From: Roseiarcus sp963779095
Lineage (GTDB): Bacteria > Pseudomonadota > Alphaproteobacteria > Rhizobiales > Beijerinckiaceae
Direction: 5' to 3'
DNA: 64,000 nucleotides
Assembly: GCA_963779095.1 (NCBI GenBank)
Contig: CAVZWU010000001.1
Span: 62,001 to 126,000, forward strand
Shown: one piece after another, positions 9,004 to 17,179 of the stretch
How positions within the stretch are numbered: the first letter of the stretch is position 1
Layout: every line of letters begins with the position of its first letter
Position numbers and translations under genes: made by a program
The notes under the pieces: model-generated
What the model saw: the letters and a program-made list of their open reading frames with translations, nothing else
Database searches by the model: none
What the model was told of the DNA's origin: nothing

Positions 9004-9858
9004 TCAATCGGACCCGATCGCGCTTCGGCGCGCCGCGCGCTCCGATTCGGCGATCGGCTTCGCCATCAGGCGAAGAACCTCGTCTTCGGCGGCGATGCGC
9101 CGGAAGCGCTGGAGCGCGCCGGCGCGCGCGAACGCTTCGTGCAGATAGGAGCCGGCGGGCGGGCAGGACCAGAAATCGTAGCCGCTCCACACGATCGCCT
9201 CGCTCCATAAGTGCACGAAGGTCGCGCCGCGCGCCGCATCGGCGACCCAATCGCCATAGCCGGGCAGGAAAAGCTTCCAGAACTGTTCCGGCTCGATCGG
9301 ATAGCAGACATGCGAATCGAGCGCATGTTGAGTGAGGCCGTGCCTGGCGAGGACCGGCGTCAACAGGAACGGGCCGATCGCGCCCCATCTCTGGTCGACG
9401 TCGATCGCGGCCTCAGAAGTCGCGACCAGTTCAGCCAGCGCCGGGTGCGTCGGCGGAAGCCTTAACACCGCATTGTTGACGAGGCTCGTTCCGACGGCGT
9501 CGGCCTGGCGGCAGAATATGAAGCCGTCATTGTCGAAGGCAGGCTTGCTCAGGCAGAGTATGTCGGTGTCGACCCAGCAGAAGCCCGTTTCCTGGATCAT
9601 CCGGTAACGAAACATGTCGGCGAAGGTCGCGATCGAAGGCTTGCCGTTGGCGATGAACCGGCGGGTCAGCGATTCGTCCGGGCAAATCGCTCTCGCGTCC
9701 GCAAGCCGCACCCCGGGAGGCAGTTCGAGGCGCTGATCGTAGCTGAAGACGCGCAAGCTTGCGCCGGCTTGCGGGAACGAGGCGAGGCAACCGTAGGCGA
9801 ACGGATTGAGGACCCCTTGCCAGAAGGAGGCGAATTCTAAGCCGCCGTTCTGGATCAC
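9004..9858 (-). CDS. glycosyltransferase with DxD motif (OCH1/capsular-type)
   Basis: I placed the start at GTG 9858 because it overlaps the stop of the preceding gene as GTGA; longer frames run into that gene. The 284-residue protein contains WVDTDILCL, the DxD metal/nucleotide-sugar site found in Gly_transf_sug/OCH1-like transferases. The flanking FADMFRYRMIQETG is the family's usual lead-in. It has no signal peptide or membrane helix, so it is probably a cytoplasmic or peripheral glycosyltransferase. Coupling with the upstream methyltransferase suggests that both modify one glycan or glycolipid. The sugar and acceptor are unknown. Confidence 0.75.
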   Translation of the reverse strand: MIQNGGLEFASFWQGVLNPFAYGCLASFPQAGASLRVFSYDQRLELPPGVRLADARAICPDESLTRRFIANGKPSIATFADMFRYRMIQETGFCWVDTDILCLSKPAFDNDGFIFCRQADAVGTSLVNNAVLRLPPTHPALAELVATSEAAIDVDQRWGAIGPFLLTPVLARHGLTQHALDSHVCYPIEPEQFWKLFLPGYGDWVADAARGATFVHLWSEAIVWSGYDFWSCPPAGSYLHEAFARAGALQRFRRIAAEDEVLRLMAKPIAESERAARRSAIGSD

Positions 9859-10616
9859 TCGATTCTGGCCAGCACATTGCGGCCGGCCTCCTCCCAGTCG
9901 CCGTAGAACGTCTCGGTCGTCAAATCGCCTCGCGACACGAATTCGCAGTAGACATCGAAGATCCAGCTCGCATGCACGTCGTCCAGCAGCACATGTCGGC
10001 CGCGCTGCCCGGCGCCGATGCGAATGCAATTGGCCATGTCGGAGCGGGCGACCGCGTCGGTGTGGCCGCCGTCGACATGAAAGATGTCGAACGCGAGCTC
10101 GGCGCGCCGGCTGACGAGCCAGGGCAGGACTTCGCGCGAATCGCCGGTAAACAGGTGCACGCGCCCCGGGAACTCGCCTTTAAGGAAATCGACGCATTCG
10201 GCGGTATAGGCGTGCGCCATGTTGTCGACGCCGTAATATTCGAGCCGCGGGCTCGACGATAGCGCGAGCAAGGCGCTATGGCCCGCGTTGACGCCGACTT
10301 CGAGCAGGCGCTCCTTGAACCGCACGGCGCGCCAGACATTGCGGCGGGCCGGAGCGAGCGCGGCGTCCGGGGGTTGCCCGACATACCGGTCCTCGAGGTC
10401 GGGGTAAAAAATGTTCCCCTCCAGGCGTTCGCCGGACTGCTTGACAAGCTCGGCGATGCGCTTGAGGCGCAGGCCGAAGCGGTCGGCGAAGACCTCGTCG
10501 AGCGTGTCGCGTTCAATCGAATAATCGGGAATTTCCGACAGGGGGATAGGCTTCCCGGGAAGAAGCCTGCGGCCGTTCATGATTGCGAAGCCTTGTTCTC
10601 GCATAATGGCGATCAT
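9855..10616 (-). CDS. class I SAM-dependent methyltransferase
   Basis: The 253-residue protein has a class I methyltransferase core. Motif I is LLEVGVNAGHSALLAL, followed by the acidic loop EYYGVDNM, motif III-like AFDIFHVDGGHTDAVARSDM and HVLLDDVHAS. These match the Methyltransf_24 type often found with surface-glycan genes. The start is ATG 10616 (a second ATG at 10604 is possible). It overlaps the downstream glycosyltransferase by four bases. The long N-terminal part (residues 1-90) is less conserved and may recognise the acceptor. Confidence 0.78.
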   Translation of the reverse strand: MIAIMREQGFAIMNGRRLLPGKPIPLSEIPDYSIERDTLDEVFADRFGLRLKRIAELVKQSGERLEGNIFYPDLEDRYVGQPPDAALAPARRNVWRAVRFKERLLEVGVNAGHSALLALSSSPRLEYYGVDNMAHAYTAECVDFLKGEFPGRVHLFTGDSREVLPWLVSRRAELAFDIFHVDGGHTDAVARSDMANCIRIGAGQRGRHVLLDDVHASWIFDVYCEFVSRGDLTTETFYGDWEEAGRNVLARIE

Positions 10617-10837
10617 CGTTGGAGGTCGCCGCTATGGCATGGTTTTGCCGGTCAAGGGAACGGAATTGCTAAGCGGGCTCCCGAACGGCGTAGCCGTCGC
10701 TGGCGCGGTCCTCTTGACTCTCGACCCAGGGATTCCCTATTCGGCATTGGTTTTGCATCTCCCAGCATTATTGGAACGATGCATGCGCTCGGCTCGTAAC
10801 CGTTGGGCGCGTTTCGAGCGAGCGGAGCAGTCGTAGG

Positions 10838-11437
10838 ATGCGGCGACCCCTTCGGATTGAGGGCTATGCGATTGCGTCAGCCGACGGGATGATCGCGGAC
10901 GCCACCGGATTTATGCCTGACTCGCTTAAATTCGAAGCCGACCAGCGCTTTTTTCTCAAGGCGCTCGATCGCGCGGCGATGGTCGCGCACGGGCGCCTGT
11001 CGCACGAGGGCCAGCCCGACTCGCATACGCGCCGGCGCCTCATCCTTACGCGGCGCGTGCCCGACCTCGCGCCTGACACCGATAATCCAAACACCTGGCT
11101 TTGGAACCCGGCCGGCGCGACCCTGGAAGACGCATGCGCCGCAGTCGACTGCGGAGGGGGCGCACTGGCGATCGCGGGAGGGACTGAGGTTTTCAGCCTC
11201 TTTCTGAAGATCGGCTACGATATCTTCTACCTCGCGCGCGCTGAGCAGGTGCGCCTGCCCGGCGGCGTGCCGGTCTTCTGCCAGGGGCGGTTCGGCCAGT
11301 CGCCCGAGGACGTTCTTCGCGACGCAGGCCTGAAGCCGACTGAAAGCCAGTGGCTTGACGACGAAGTGTCGCTCGTCAAATGGACCCCCGAATCCGGCGC
11401 CAGAGCGCCGTCTCAGGGCCGCAAGCTCAGAATATAG
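10838..11437 (+). CDS. dihydrofolate reductase-like (RibD C-terminal family) protein
   Basis: The 199-residue protein opens with the DHFR-like pattern IEGYAIASADGMIADATG. It retains RRLILTRRVPDLAP and the NADP-pyrophosphate glycine loop GGGALAIAGGTEVFSLFL. This is the RibD_C/DHFR-like reductase fold, cytosolic and NADPH dependent. Neither a riboflavin nor a folate gene is nearby, so the substrate is unknown. Its 3' end overlaps the convergent cytochrome gene by 25 bases (11413-11437). Confidence 0.8.
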   Translation: MRRPLRIEGYAIASADGMIADATGFMPDSLKFEADQRFFLKALDRAAMVAHGRLSHEGQPDSHTRRRLILTRRVPDLAPDTDNPNTWLWNPAGATLEDACAAVDCGGGALAIAGGTEVFSLFLKIGYDIFYLARAEQVRLPGGVPVFCQGRFGQSPEDVLRDAGLKPTESQWLDDEVSLVKWTPESGARAPSQGRKLRI

Positions 11438-11712
11438 GCGATCAGGTTGCTTCGGTCCGCCGCGCTGAGGATCAGGTTCGGCATCGAACCGTGCGACGTC
11501 TGCAGGAATACCCCCAAGGACGTTTGAGTTGTCGATGGCATCGCAGCAATCTTCGTGAAGGCGGGCGCCGCGCCATGAGCGCCGTGACACTTCGCGCAGT
11601 TCGCGGCGGCCAGACGCTCTCCTGCGGCCGGATCGCCCAATTGTTGTCCAAGAGCGGACGGCAAGGTGGCCAGGAGGAGCAGCGCGCCCCATGCAATCGA
11701 ACGAGTGGACAT
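11413..11712 (-). CDS. small class I c-type cytochrome
   Basis: The 99-residue precursor has a Sec signal peptide (IAWGALLLLATLPSALG) and one heme-attachment site, CAKCH. A downstream Met in SMPNLIL can serve as the sixth ligand, and the protein ends with the class I helix NLIAYILSLRP. It should be a periplasmic electron carrier of about 9 kDa. It is divergent from the ABC exporter and convergent with the DHFR-like gene. The partner is unknown; heme/oxidase genes follow about 2 kb away on the other strand. Confidence 0.87.
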   Translation of the reverse strand: MSTRSIAWGALLLLATLPSALGQQLGDPAAGERLAAANCAKCHGAHGAAPAFTKIAAMPSTTQTSLGVFLQTSHGSMPNLILSAADRSNLIAYILSLRP

Positions 11713-11839
11713 GGGGTCGCTCCCTTCAACTCGCCAATATTTACAATTAGGCCCGCCGCTTGGGAAGTCGATGACGATGGCTGGATCCGCCAGCGCGGCC
11801 CCGCCTCCCGAGAGTATGGCTTTTGGCTGCGATGCGGCT

Positions 11840-13642
11840 ATGGATGAGCGGATGACGACTGAGCCGACGAAAAGCGCAGCCTCTCTCGCGGCGTTGCTCC
11901 CGCTTGTCCGTTATGGACGTCGCTATGTTGGGCGGACGACCGCGGCGCTAGCGGCCCTGACGCTGTCCTCCGCGGCGACGCTTGCGGTGCCGTTCGCGCT
12001 GCGCTCGATGATCGATTTCGGCTTTTCGAAAGAGAGCGGCGGGACGATCAACATCTATTTCATGGCCATGGCTGCCCTTGTCGTCGTCATCGCGCTGTCG
12101 GCCGCTACCCGGTACTATCTGGTGACCACGCTCGGCGAGCGCGTGGTCGCCGATCTCAGACGCGACGTGTTCGCGCATCTGTCGCGCCTCGACGCCTCGT
12201 TCTATGACAGCGCGCGGACGGGCGAACTCGTATCTCGCCTCACCGCCGACACGACGCAGATCAAGGCGGCGTTCGGTTCTTCGGCCTCGACCGCGCTCCG
12301 GAACCTGTTCATGTTCGTGGGCGCGACCGCGCTCATGGTCTATACGAGCCCGAAACTGTCGGCTTTGGTGCTGGTCGCAATCCCGGTCATCGCCGCGCCC
12401 CTTATCGCTTCGGGGCGCGTGGTGCGCCACCGGTCGCGGCGCGCCCAGGACACCCTCGCCGAAGCAACGGCGTTCGCTTCGGAGAGCCTTGGCGCCACGC
12501 GCACCATGCAGGCGTTCGGCGCCGAGAACGCCAGTCAGGCGCGTTTCGCCGACGAAGTCGAAAGCGCCTATGACGCGGCGCGCGCCGCCGCCGCCACACG
12601 GTCGCTTCTCATCGCGGTTGCGGTGTCGCTCGCGTTCTGCAGTGTGGTGTTCGTGCTGTGGCTCGGCGCGCGCGACGTTCTGGCGGGCCGGATGAGCGGC
12701 GGACTCCTGTCGCAGTTCGTGCTGTTCGCGGTGCTCGCGGCAACCTCGCTCGGAGAATTGTCGCAAGTGTGGAACGAAGTCTCGGCCGCCGCGGGCTCGG
12801 CCGGGCGGATCGCGGAACTGCTGGCGGTCCGCCCACGCATCGTCGCGCCGGCCCGGCCGGCGCGCATGCCTTCGCCGCCGCTGGGCGCAATCGAATTCAG
12901 GCATGTCGCCTTCGCTTATGCGAGCGCGCCCGACATTCGTGTTCTGGACGATTTGAGCTTTTCGATTGCGCCGGGCGAACGGGTCGCCATCGTCGGCGTC
13001 TCCGGGGCCGGCAAGTCGACCATGTTCCAGCTCATCATGCGCTTTTACGACGCCGAGGACGGCCAGGTCCTGGTCGACGGGGTCGATGTGAAGACGGTCG
13101 ATCCCGAGGATCTGCGCAAGCGCATTGCGCCCGTGCCGCAGGAGGCTGCGATCTTCGGCGCGACGGTCGCCGAGAACATCGCCTATGGGCGCGCTGACGT
13201 CAGCGAGTCCGCGATCGAGGCCGCCGCGCGGCGGGCGGCGGCGGACGGGTTTATCCGCGAGCTCGTCTTGGGCTACGAGACCCGGCTCGGCGAGCGCGGC
13301 GTGACGCTGTCCGGGGGGCAGAGGCAGCGCCTCGCGATCGCCCGCGCAATTCTCAAGGATGCGCCGATCCTCTTGCTTGACGAGGCGACTTCGGCTCTCG
13401 ATGCGGAGCATGAGGCGCAGGTGCAGCGCGCGCTCGACGACGTTATGACCGGACGCACGACGCTGGTGATCGCGCATCGGCTCGCCACTGTGCTGAAGGC
13501 CGATCGCATTCTGGTGATGGAGGCTGGGCGCATCGTCGAGGAGGGCGATCACGCCTCGCTCGTGGCGCGTAATGGCGTCTATGCCCGCCTGGCGCGGCTC
13601 CAGTTCGAATCCGGCGCGGCCGCGCTGAGCGAGGCCAGCTAG
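11840..13642 (+). CDS. ABC exporter, fused membrane and ATPase domains
   Basis: I chose ATG 11840 (ATG 11852 is also possible), since earlier in-frame starts overlap the divergent cytochrome gene. The 600-residue half-transporter has six membrane helices (about residues 30-310). A complete ATPase domain follows: Walker A GVSGAGKST, Q-loop APVPQEAAIF, signature TLSGGQRQRLAIARA, Walker B ILLLDEATSALD and switch IAHRLATV. It is of the MsbA/lipid and multidrug exporter type and would act as a homodimer. Its stop codon TAG (13640-13642) lies inside the CTAG target of a small mobile element. Removing that element leaves the TAG intact, so the protein is unchanged. Confidence 0.9.
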   Translation: MDERMTTEPTKSAASLAALLPLVRYGRRYVGRTTAALAALTLSSAATLAVPFALRSMIDFGFSKESGGTINIYFMAMAALVVVIALSAATRYYLVTTLGERVVADLRRDVFAHLSRLDASFYDSARTGELVSRLTADTTQIKAAFGSSASTALRNLFMFVGATALMVYTSPKLSALVLVAIPVIAAPLIASGRVVRHRSRRAQDTLAEATAFASESLGATRTMQAFGAENASQARFADEVESAYDAARAAAATRSLLIAVAVSLAFCSVVFVLWLGARDVLAGRMSGGLLSQFVLFAVLAATSLGELSQVWNEVSAAAGSAGRIAELLAVRPRIVAPARPARMPSPPLGAIEFRHVAFAYASAPDIRVLDDLSFSIAPGERVAIVGVSGAGKSTMFQLIMRFYDAEDGQVLVDGVDVKTVDPEDLRKRIAPVPQEAAIFGATVAENIAYGRADVSESAIEAAARRAAADGFIRELVLGYETRLGERGVTLSGGQRQRLAIARAILKDAPILLLDEATSALDAEHEAQVQRALDDVMTGRTTLVIAHRLATVLKADRILVMEAGRIVEEGDHASLVARNGVYARLARLQFESGAAALSEAS

Positions 13643-13739
13643 TGGTCAAAATCAAACGTAAGAGTCCGGGGCGCCTTCCGCAATTTCAAGGAGTTCTCCG
13701 GCTTGCAAGGGGTTCGAAGCGTTTGATTCTATCCACTAG
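13639..13739 (+). mobile_element. 101-bp CTAG-bounded MITE, group A, copy A1
   Basis: Non-coding element running from CTAG to CTAG. The left end GTGGTCAAAATCAAACG and the inverted right end GTGGATAGAATCAAACG match at 14 of 17 positions. The outer TA on both sides fits a two-base target duplication within CTAG. Near-identical copies lie at 30512, 30609 (both reversed) and 33079. This copy sits exactly at the stop codon of the ABC exporter, in the gap before ctaB. Confidence 0.85.
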
Positions 13740-13862
13740 CGCCGCGGCACTTTTGCGGTCGACGCGCGTTGCTTTTATGGTAGGGATCCCCGCCCACGCG
13801 TTTTGGCCGCGAAGGCGTTCGAAGGCGTCCGCGACGCGGCGCGTTATTCAGGCGGAGCAAGG

Positions 13863-14816
13863 GTGACGGTTCGATCGACATTGGTGGCGCGCAGGGCCGC
13901 CGGCGGGGGTAGCGAGGCGGTCGCGCGGCCGTGGGGCAGGGTTGTCGATCATCTTGTCCTGCTCAAGCCGCGGGTCATGTCGCTTGTCGTCTTCACCGGC
14001 GCGGTCGGCTTTGCTCTTGCACCGGCCCCAATCGACTGGATGAAGCTCATTGCCACGCTCTCGGCGATGGCTGCGGGCGCCGGCGCTTGCGGCGCGCTCA
14101 ACATGTGGTGGGACGCCGACATTGACGCCAACATGGCGCGGACGGCGATGCGGCCCATTCCACGCGGCGTGGTGCCTCCGCTGGAGGCGCTGGCGATCGG
14201 GATTGCGCTCGCGGTCGTGTCGGTGGCGGCGCTGGCGATCAAGGTCAATGGCCTGGCGGCGGCGCTGCTGGCGCTGACCATCGCCATTTACGTTCCGCTT
14301 TACACCATGGTGCTCAAGCGTTCGACGCCGCTCAACATCGTCATCGGCGGCGCTGCGGGCGCGCTGCCGCCGGTCATCGGCTGGGCTGCCGCGATGAACA
14401 GCGTCTCGGTTGGCCCGATCGCGATGTTCCTCATCACTTTCCTGTGGACGCCGCCGCATTTCTGGGCGCTGGCGCTCTGCCGCAGCGGCGACTACGAGCG
14501 GGTCGGGGTGCCGATGCTGCCCAATGTCGTCGGCCCCGTTAAGACCTGCCGGCAGATCGTGGCCTATTCGGTTCTGCTCGTTCCGGCGTCCCTTGGACCG
14601 CTCCTGATACCTGGCGTGGGTTTCCTCTACGGGGCGGTCGCAATCGCCGCGAACGCGGGGTTCCTTTGGCGCGCGCTCGCCCTATATCGTTTGCGGGAAG
14701 GCGACGAATCCGCACGCCGCAAGGCGGCGATGGGCTTGTTCGGCTTCTCGATCCTGTATCTCTTCATCCTGTTCGCGGCGATGCTCGCCGAGGCCATTCT
14801 GCGGGCGCGCGTCTAA
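13863..14816 (+). CDS. ctaB: heme O synthase (protoheme IX farnesyltransferase)
   Basis: The start GTG 13863 is preceded by GGAG; an earlier frame start at 13803 adds a tail with no family match. The protein of about 317 residues is a UbiA-type prenyltransferase with eight or nine helices. It has the prenyl-diphosphate/Mg motif NMWWDADIDANMARTAMRP, the cyclic stretch LYTMVLKRSTPLNIVIGG and LWTPPHFWALAL, all diagnostic of CtaB/CyoE. It converts heme B to heme O at the inner membrane, the step before CtaA. In Hyphomicrobiales it usually follows coxB-coxA. Here those genes are absent and an exporter plus a mobile element lie upstream. Confidence 0.95.
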   Translation: MTVRSTLVARRAAGGGSEAVARPWGRVVDHLVLLKPRVMSLVVFTGAVGFALAPAPIDWMKLIATLSAMAAGAGACGALNMWWDADIDANMARTAMRPIPRGVVPPLEALAIGIALAVVSVAALAIKVNGLAAALLALTIAIYVPLYTMVLKRSTPLNIVIGGAAGALPPVIGWAAAMNSVSVGPIAMFLITFLWTPPHFWALALCRSGDYERVGVPMLPNVVGPVKTCRQIVAYSVLLVPASLGPLLIPGVGFLYGAVAIAANAGFLWRALALYRLREGDESARRKAAMGLFGFSILYLFILFAAMLAEAILRARV

Positions 14817-14838
14817 ACTCACCGGCGTGCTTTACGAG

Positions 14839-14908
14839 CGCGCTGCGAAAAAGTGGAAGCCGGTTTTTCGCGAAACAGCGCGCGAAATCAAAGAAGTATA
14901 GAGCGCTC
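14839..14908 (+). repeat. dispersed intergenic repeat, family C, copy 1
   Basis: About 70 bases with the conserved blocks AAGCCGGTTTTTCGCGAAA, GCGCGAAATCAAAGAA and TATAGAGCGC. A second copy lies inverted at 47111-47188. Repeats with a similar GCGCGAAATCAAAGA core are, to my knowledge, common between genes in Hyphomicrobiales. It occupies much of the gap between ctaB and the CoxF-like gene. Confidence 0.6.
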
Positions 14909-14981
14909 TGCGATTCGACTGAATCGCCATGCGCTCTGGAGCCTGGAACCTTCGGCGGCCGTGCCGCCCAACGATCACGAC

Positions 14982-15092
14982 ATGCCAAACTCTGAGCGAA
15001 ATCTGAAACGGCGCAACTGGATCGTGCTTGTCGTCCTCGCAGCGGCGGCGGCGTTCATTTACGCGAGCTTCATCTACAAGATGCACGGTTGA
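14982..15092 (+). CDS. CoxF-like cytochrome oxidase mini-protein
   Basis: A 36-residue protein with a charged N-terminus (NLKRRNWIV) and one membrane helix (IVLVVLAAAAAFIYASFIY). Small proteins of this shape directly follow ctaB in many alphaproteobacterial oxidase operons and are annotated CoxF. They are thought to assist heme-copper oxidase assembly or to be an accessory subunit. The start ATG 14982 is the only one giving this layout. The next gene begins eight bases after its stop, so the block is probably one operon. Confidence 0.65.
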   Translation: MPNSERNLKRRNWIVLVVLAAAAAFIYASFIYKMHG

Positions 15093-15099
15093 TAGCCGA

Positions 15100-15534
15100 A
15101 TGATCGCCATTCGCGATTTGCCGCACGTGCTCGCCGTGATCAATGCGGCGACCATCGTCGTTCTCTTGCGCGCCTATAGCCTCATCCGCGCCCGCGATCG
15201 CGAGGGGCACCGGCGCACGATGTTTGTCGCCATCGGCCTCGGCGTCGCATTTCTCGGGGTCTATCTCGTCTATCACGCCTTCTCGGGCCTGGCGAAATTC
15301 GGCGGCTATGGCCCGATACGGCCAATCTACTTCACGCTTCTCGCCGTTCATGTGGCGATGGCCTTCGTCGTCGCGGTCCTGGTCCCGGTGACCTTCTACA
15401 ACGCGCTCCGCCAGCGGTTCGCCACCCACAAGCGATTCGCCCGGATCACCCTGCCGCTCTGGCTCTTTGTCGCCGTTTCCGGCCTTGTTGTGTATGTGAT
15501 GGCGGTCCATCTCTATCCGATGAACGCCAGTTGA
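15100..15534 (+). CDS. DUF420 (CtaM-like) membrane protein
   Basis: From ATG 15100 the 144-residue protein has four membrane helices and conserved histidines in the helices (VYLVYHAFSGLAKF, LAVHVAMAFVVAVLV). It also has the motif FATHKRFARITLPLWLFVAVSG, diagnostic of DUF420. In firmicutes a DUF420 protein, CtaM, is needed for active heme-A oxidase. Its place here after ctaB and the CoxF-like gene supports a heme or oxidase maturation role (inference for this organism). Confidence 0.85.
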   Translation: MIAIRDLPHVLAVINAATIVVLLRAYSLIRARDREGHRRTMFVAIGLGVAFLGVYLVYHAFSGLAKFGGYGPIRPIYFTLLAVHVAMAFVVAVLVPVTFYNALRQRFATHKRFARITLPLWLFVAVSGLVVYVMAVHLYPMNAS

Positions 15535-15544
15535 CAACGTCGCC

Positions 15545-15683
15545 GTCATTGCGAGCCATAGGGCGTCGAAAGACGCCCGTCATCGCGAGCGCATGCGAAG
15601 CGATCCAGAGGTACACAGCGCGCCCTACGGCCCTCTGGATCGCCGCGTCCCCGCAGGTCAAGCCTGCGGGTCCTCGCGATGAC
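15545..15683 (+). repeat. dispersed palindromic repeat, family E, copy 1
   Basis: Runs from GTCATTGCGAG to CTCGCGATGAC, so its ends are inverted copies, and it contains the paired inner blocks GCGATCCAGAG and CTCTGGATCGC. The same outer and inner blocks recur at 37753, 38236 and 59161. It fills most of the gap between DUF420 and the next oxidase-like gene and may form a large hairpin in RNA. Confidence 0.75.
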
Positions 15684-15730
15684 GACGCCGGCGTCACCGG
15701 GCATCTTCTGCCGAGCAATTTGATCGTTCC

Positions 15731-17137
15731 ATGACTCAGACGGCGCCAACTGTTGTTTCCCTCGATCGCGCGCGTTTCCGCGCCGGCGCGCACGGCGCCG
15801 TTCAGCGCGAACTTAACGGATGGGCCTGGCTGGCGGTGGGAGCGCTCGCGGTCGCCGGCGTGTTCGCGCTCCTGCTTGCGCTCTCGCGGATTCCCGGCAT
15901 GGAGAAGACGCCGTTCTGGCCGATCGACTTCTTCTACAAGGGCCTCGTCATCCACGTCATCTTCTCGCTGGTGATCTGGCTGCAAGGCATATTCGCCTTC
16001 CTCGTCAGTGTGGCGACGCTGAAGCTGGCTGGCGACGACGTACGCGCCGCGCCGCTCGGGCGGATCGGGCAGGGGGCGGTTCTCCTGGCGTTTCCCTGCC
16101 TGTTCGCGCCGGCCTTCCTCGACGCCACCCAGCCGGTGTTGACCAATTACATTCCGATCATTCGCCATCCCGCCTATGACTTCGGCCTTCTGGCGCTCGC
16201 CCTGGGCGTGCTGGCGCCGGTCGCTCGCCTTCTGATCAACCTGCCGGGCCGGGTTGTGCAAGCACCGCCCCTCTCGGTCGCGATGGCGCTTGGCGGCTTC
16301 ATCTACGTCCTGGCGCTGATCTGTTTCGCGGTCGCAGGAACGCTGCTCGCCTTTAAGGGGGAGCTTGCATCGCGCGACGAATTGTTCTGGGGCGGCGGCC
16401 ACGTGCTGCAATTTGTCTATGCGACGCTGATGGTGACGAACTGGTCGATCCTCGCGCGCTTGAGCCTCGGAGAGAAAGCGGTCGACAACCGCGCCTTCCT
16501 CGCGTCGGTCGCGCTCATCGCGCTGATCGCGCTCGCGGCGCCGGCGTTCTACGCGGCTTTCGCTCCGTTCTCCGACGACCAGCGCGAGGCGTTCCGCCTG
16601 CTGCAGTTCGGCATCGCCGCGCCGACGCTTCTCTTCGCGGGCTCTCTCGTCGTCCGCGCCCGCCGCTCGCCCGGCCCCTGGCCGTGGCGCGATCCGGCCT
16701 TTTTCGCGCTCGCGTTGTCGCTTGCTTTGTTCGCGCTCGGCGGCGTCATGGGGTTCCTCATCGACCGCTCGGACACCCGCACGCCGGCGCATTATCACGC
16801 CGTCATCACCGCGGTCAGCGTATCGAGCGCCGGAATGCTGCTCACTTTCGGTCTTAAGGAACTGGGCAAGCCTTCCGTGCCCCCGCTCCTGACCCGCCTT
16901 CTTCTCGGCCTCTACGGCGGCGGCCAGTTCGTCGCCTCGATCGCAATGTTCATCGCCGGCGGCTACGGGGCGTTGCGTAAAACCCCGGCCGGCGCCGGAT
17001 CGCTCGACGCCGGCGCCGCGGCGGGCATGGCGGTGCACGGAATCGCGTCGATCTTCACCATCATCGGCGGCGCGATCTTCGTCGTCGTCGCCATCCGCGC
17101 TTTGTGGCGGGCGAGTCCGGCGCGCTCGACGGCCTGA
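15731..17137 (+). CDS. heme-copper oxidase subunit I-like membrane protein without the helix VII His pair
   Basis: The 468-residue protein has about 12 helices and the heme-copper oxidase subunit I plan. A His in helix II (GLVIHVIFSLVIW, H75) suits the low-spin heme. A His in helix VI (WGGGHVLQFVY, H224) stands where a CuB ligand lies. In helix X the pair AHYHAV (H354, H356) matches the two heme ligands of the family. The adjacent His-His that completes the CuB site in helix VII is missing: that helix reads ALIALIALAAPAFY. It lies after ctaB, CoxF-like and DUF420, so it may bind heme or act in assembly rather than reduce oxygen. Confidence 0.75.
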   Translation: MTQTAPTVVSLDRARFRAGAHGAVQRELNGWAWLAVGALAVAGVFALLLALSRIPGMEKTPFWPIDFFYKGLVIHVIFSLVIWLQGIFAFLVSVATLKLAGDDVRAAPLGRIGQGAVLLAFPCLFAPAFLDATQPVLTNYIPIIRHPAYDFGLLALALGVLAPVARLLINLPGRVVQAPPLSVAMALGGFIYVLALICFAVAGTLLAFKGELASRDELFWGGGHVLQFVYATLMVTNWSILARLSLGEKAVDNRAFLASVALIALIALAAPAFYAAFAPFSDDQREAFRLLQFGIAAPTLLFAGSLVVRARRSPGPWPWRDPAFFALALSLALFALGGVMGFLIDRSDTRTPAHYHAVITAVSVSSAGMLLTFGLKELGKPSVPPLLTRLLLGLYGGGQFVASIAMFIAGGYGALRKTPAGAGSLDAGAAAGMAVHGIASIFTIIGGAIFVVVAIRALWRASPARSTA

Positions 17138-17179
17138 GCCGCGCAGGGCCGCATCGGGGCGCTCCATCGCCGCGGCACG

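Noticed and set aside
15446..17167. Minus-strand open frame of 573 codons opposite the oxidase-like gene
   Set aside because: Arg/Glu/Asp-rich shadow typical of GC-rich antisense frames, with no motif. The plus-strand frame has membrane helices and conserved His.
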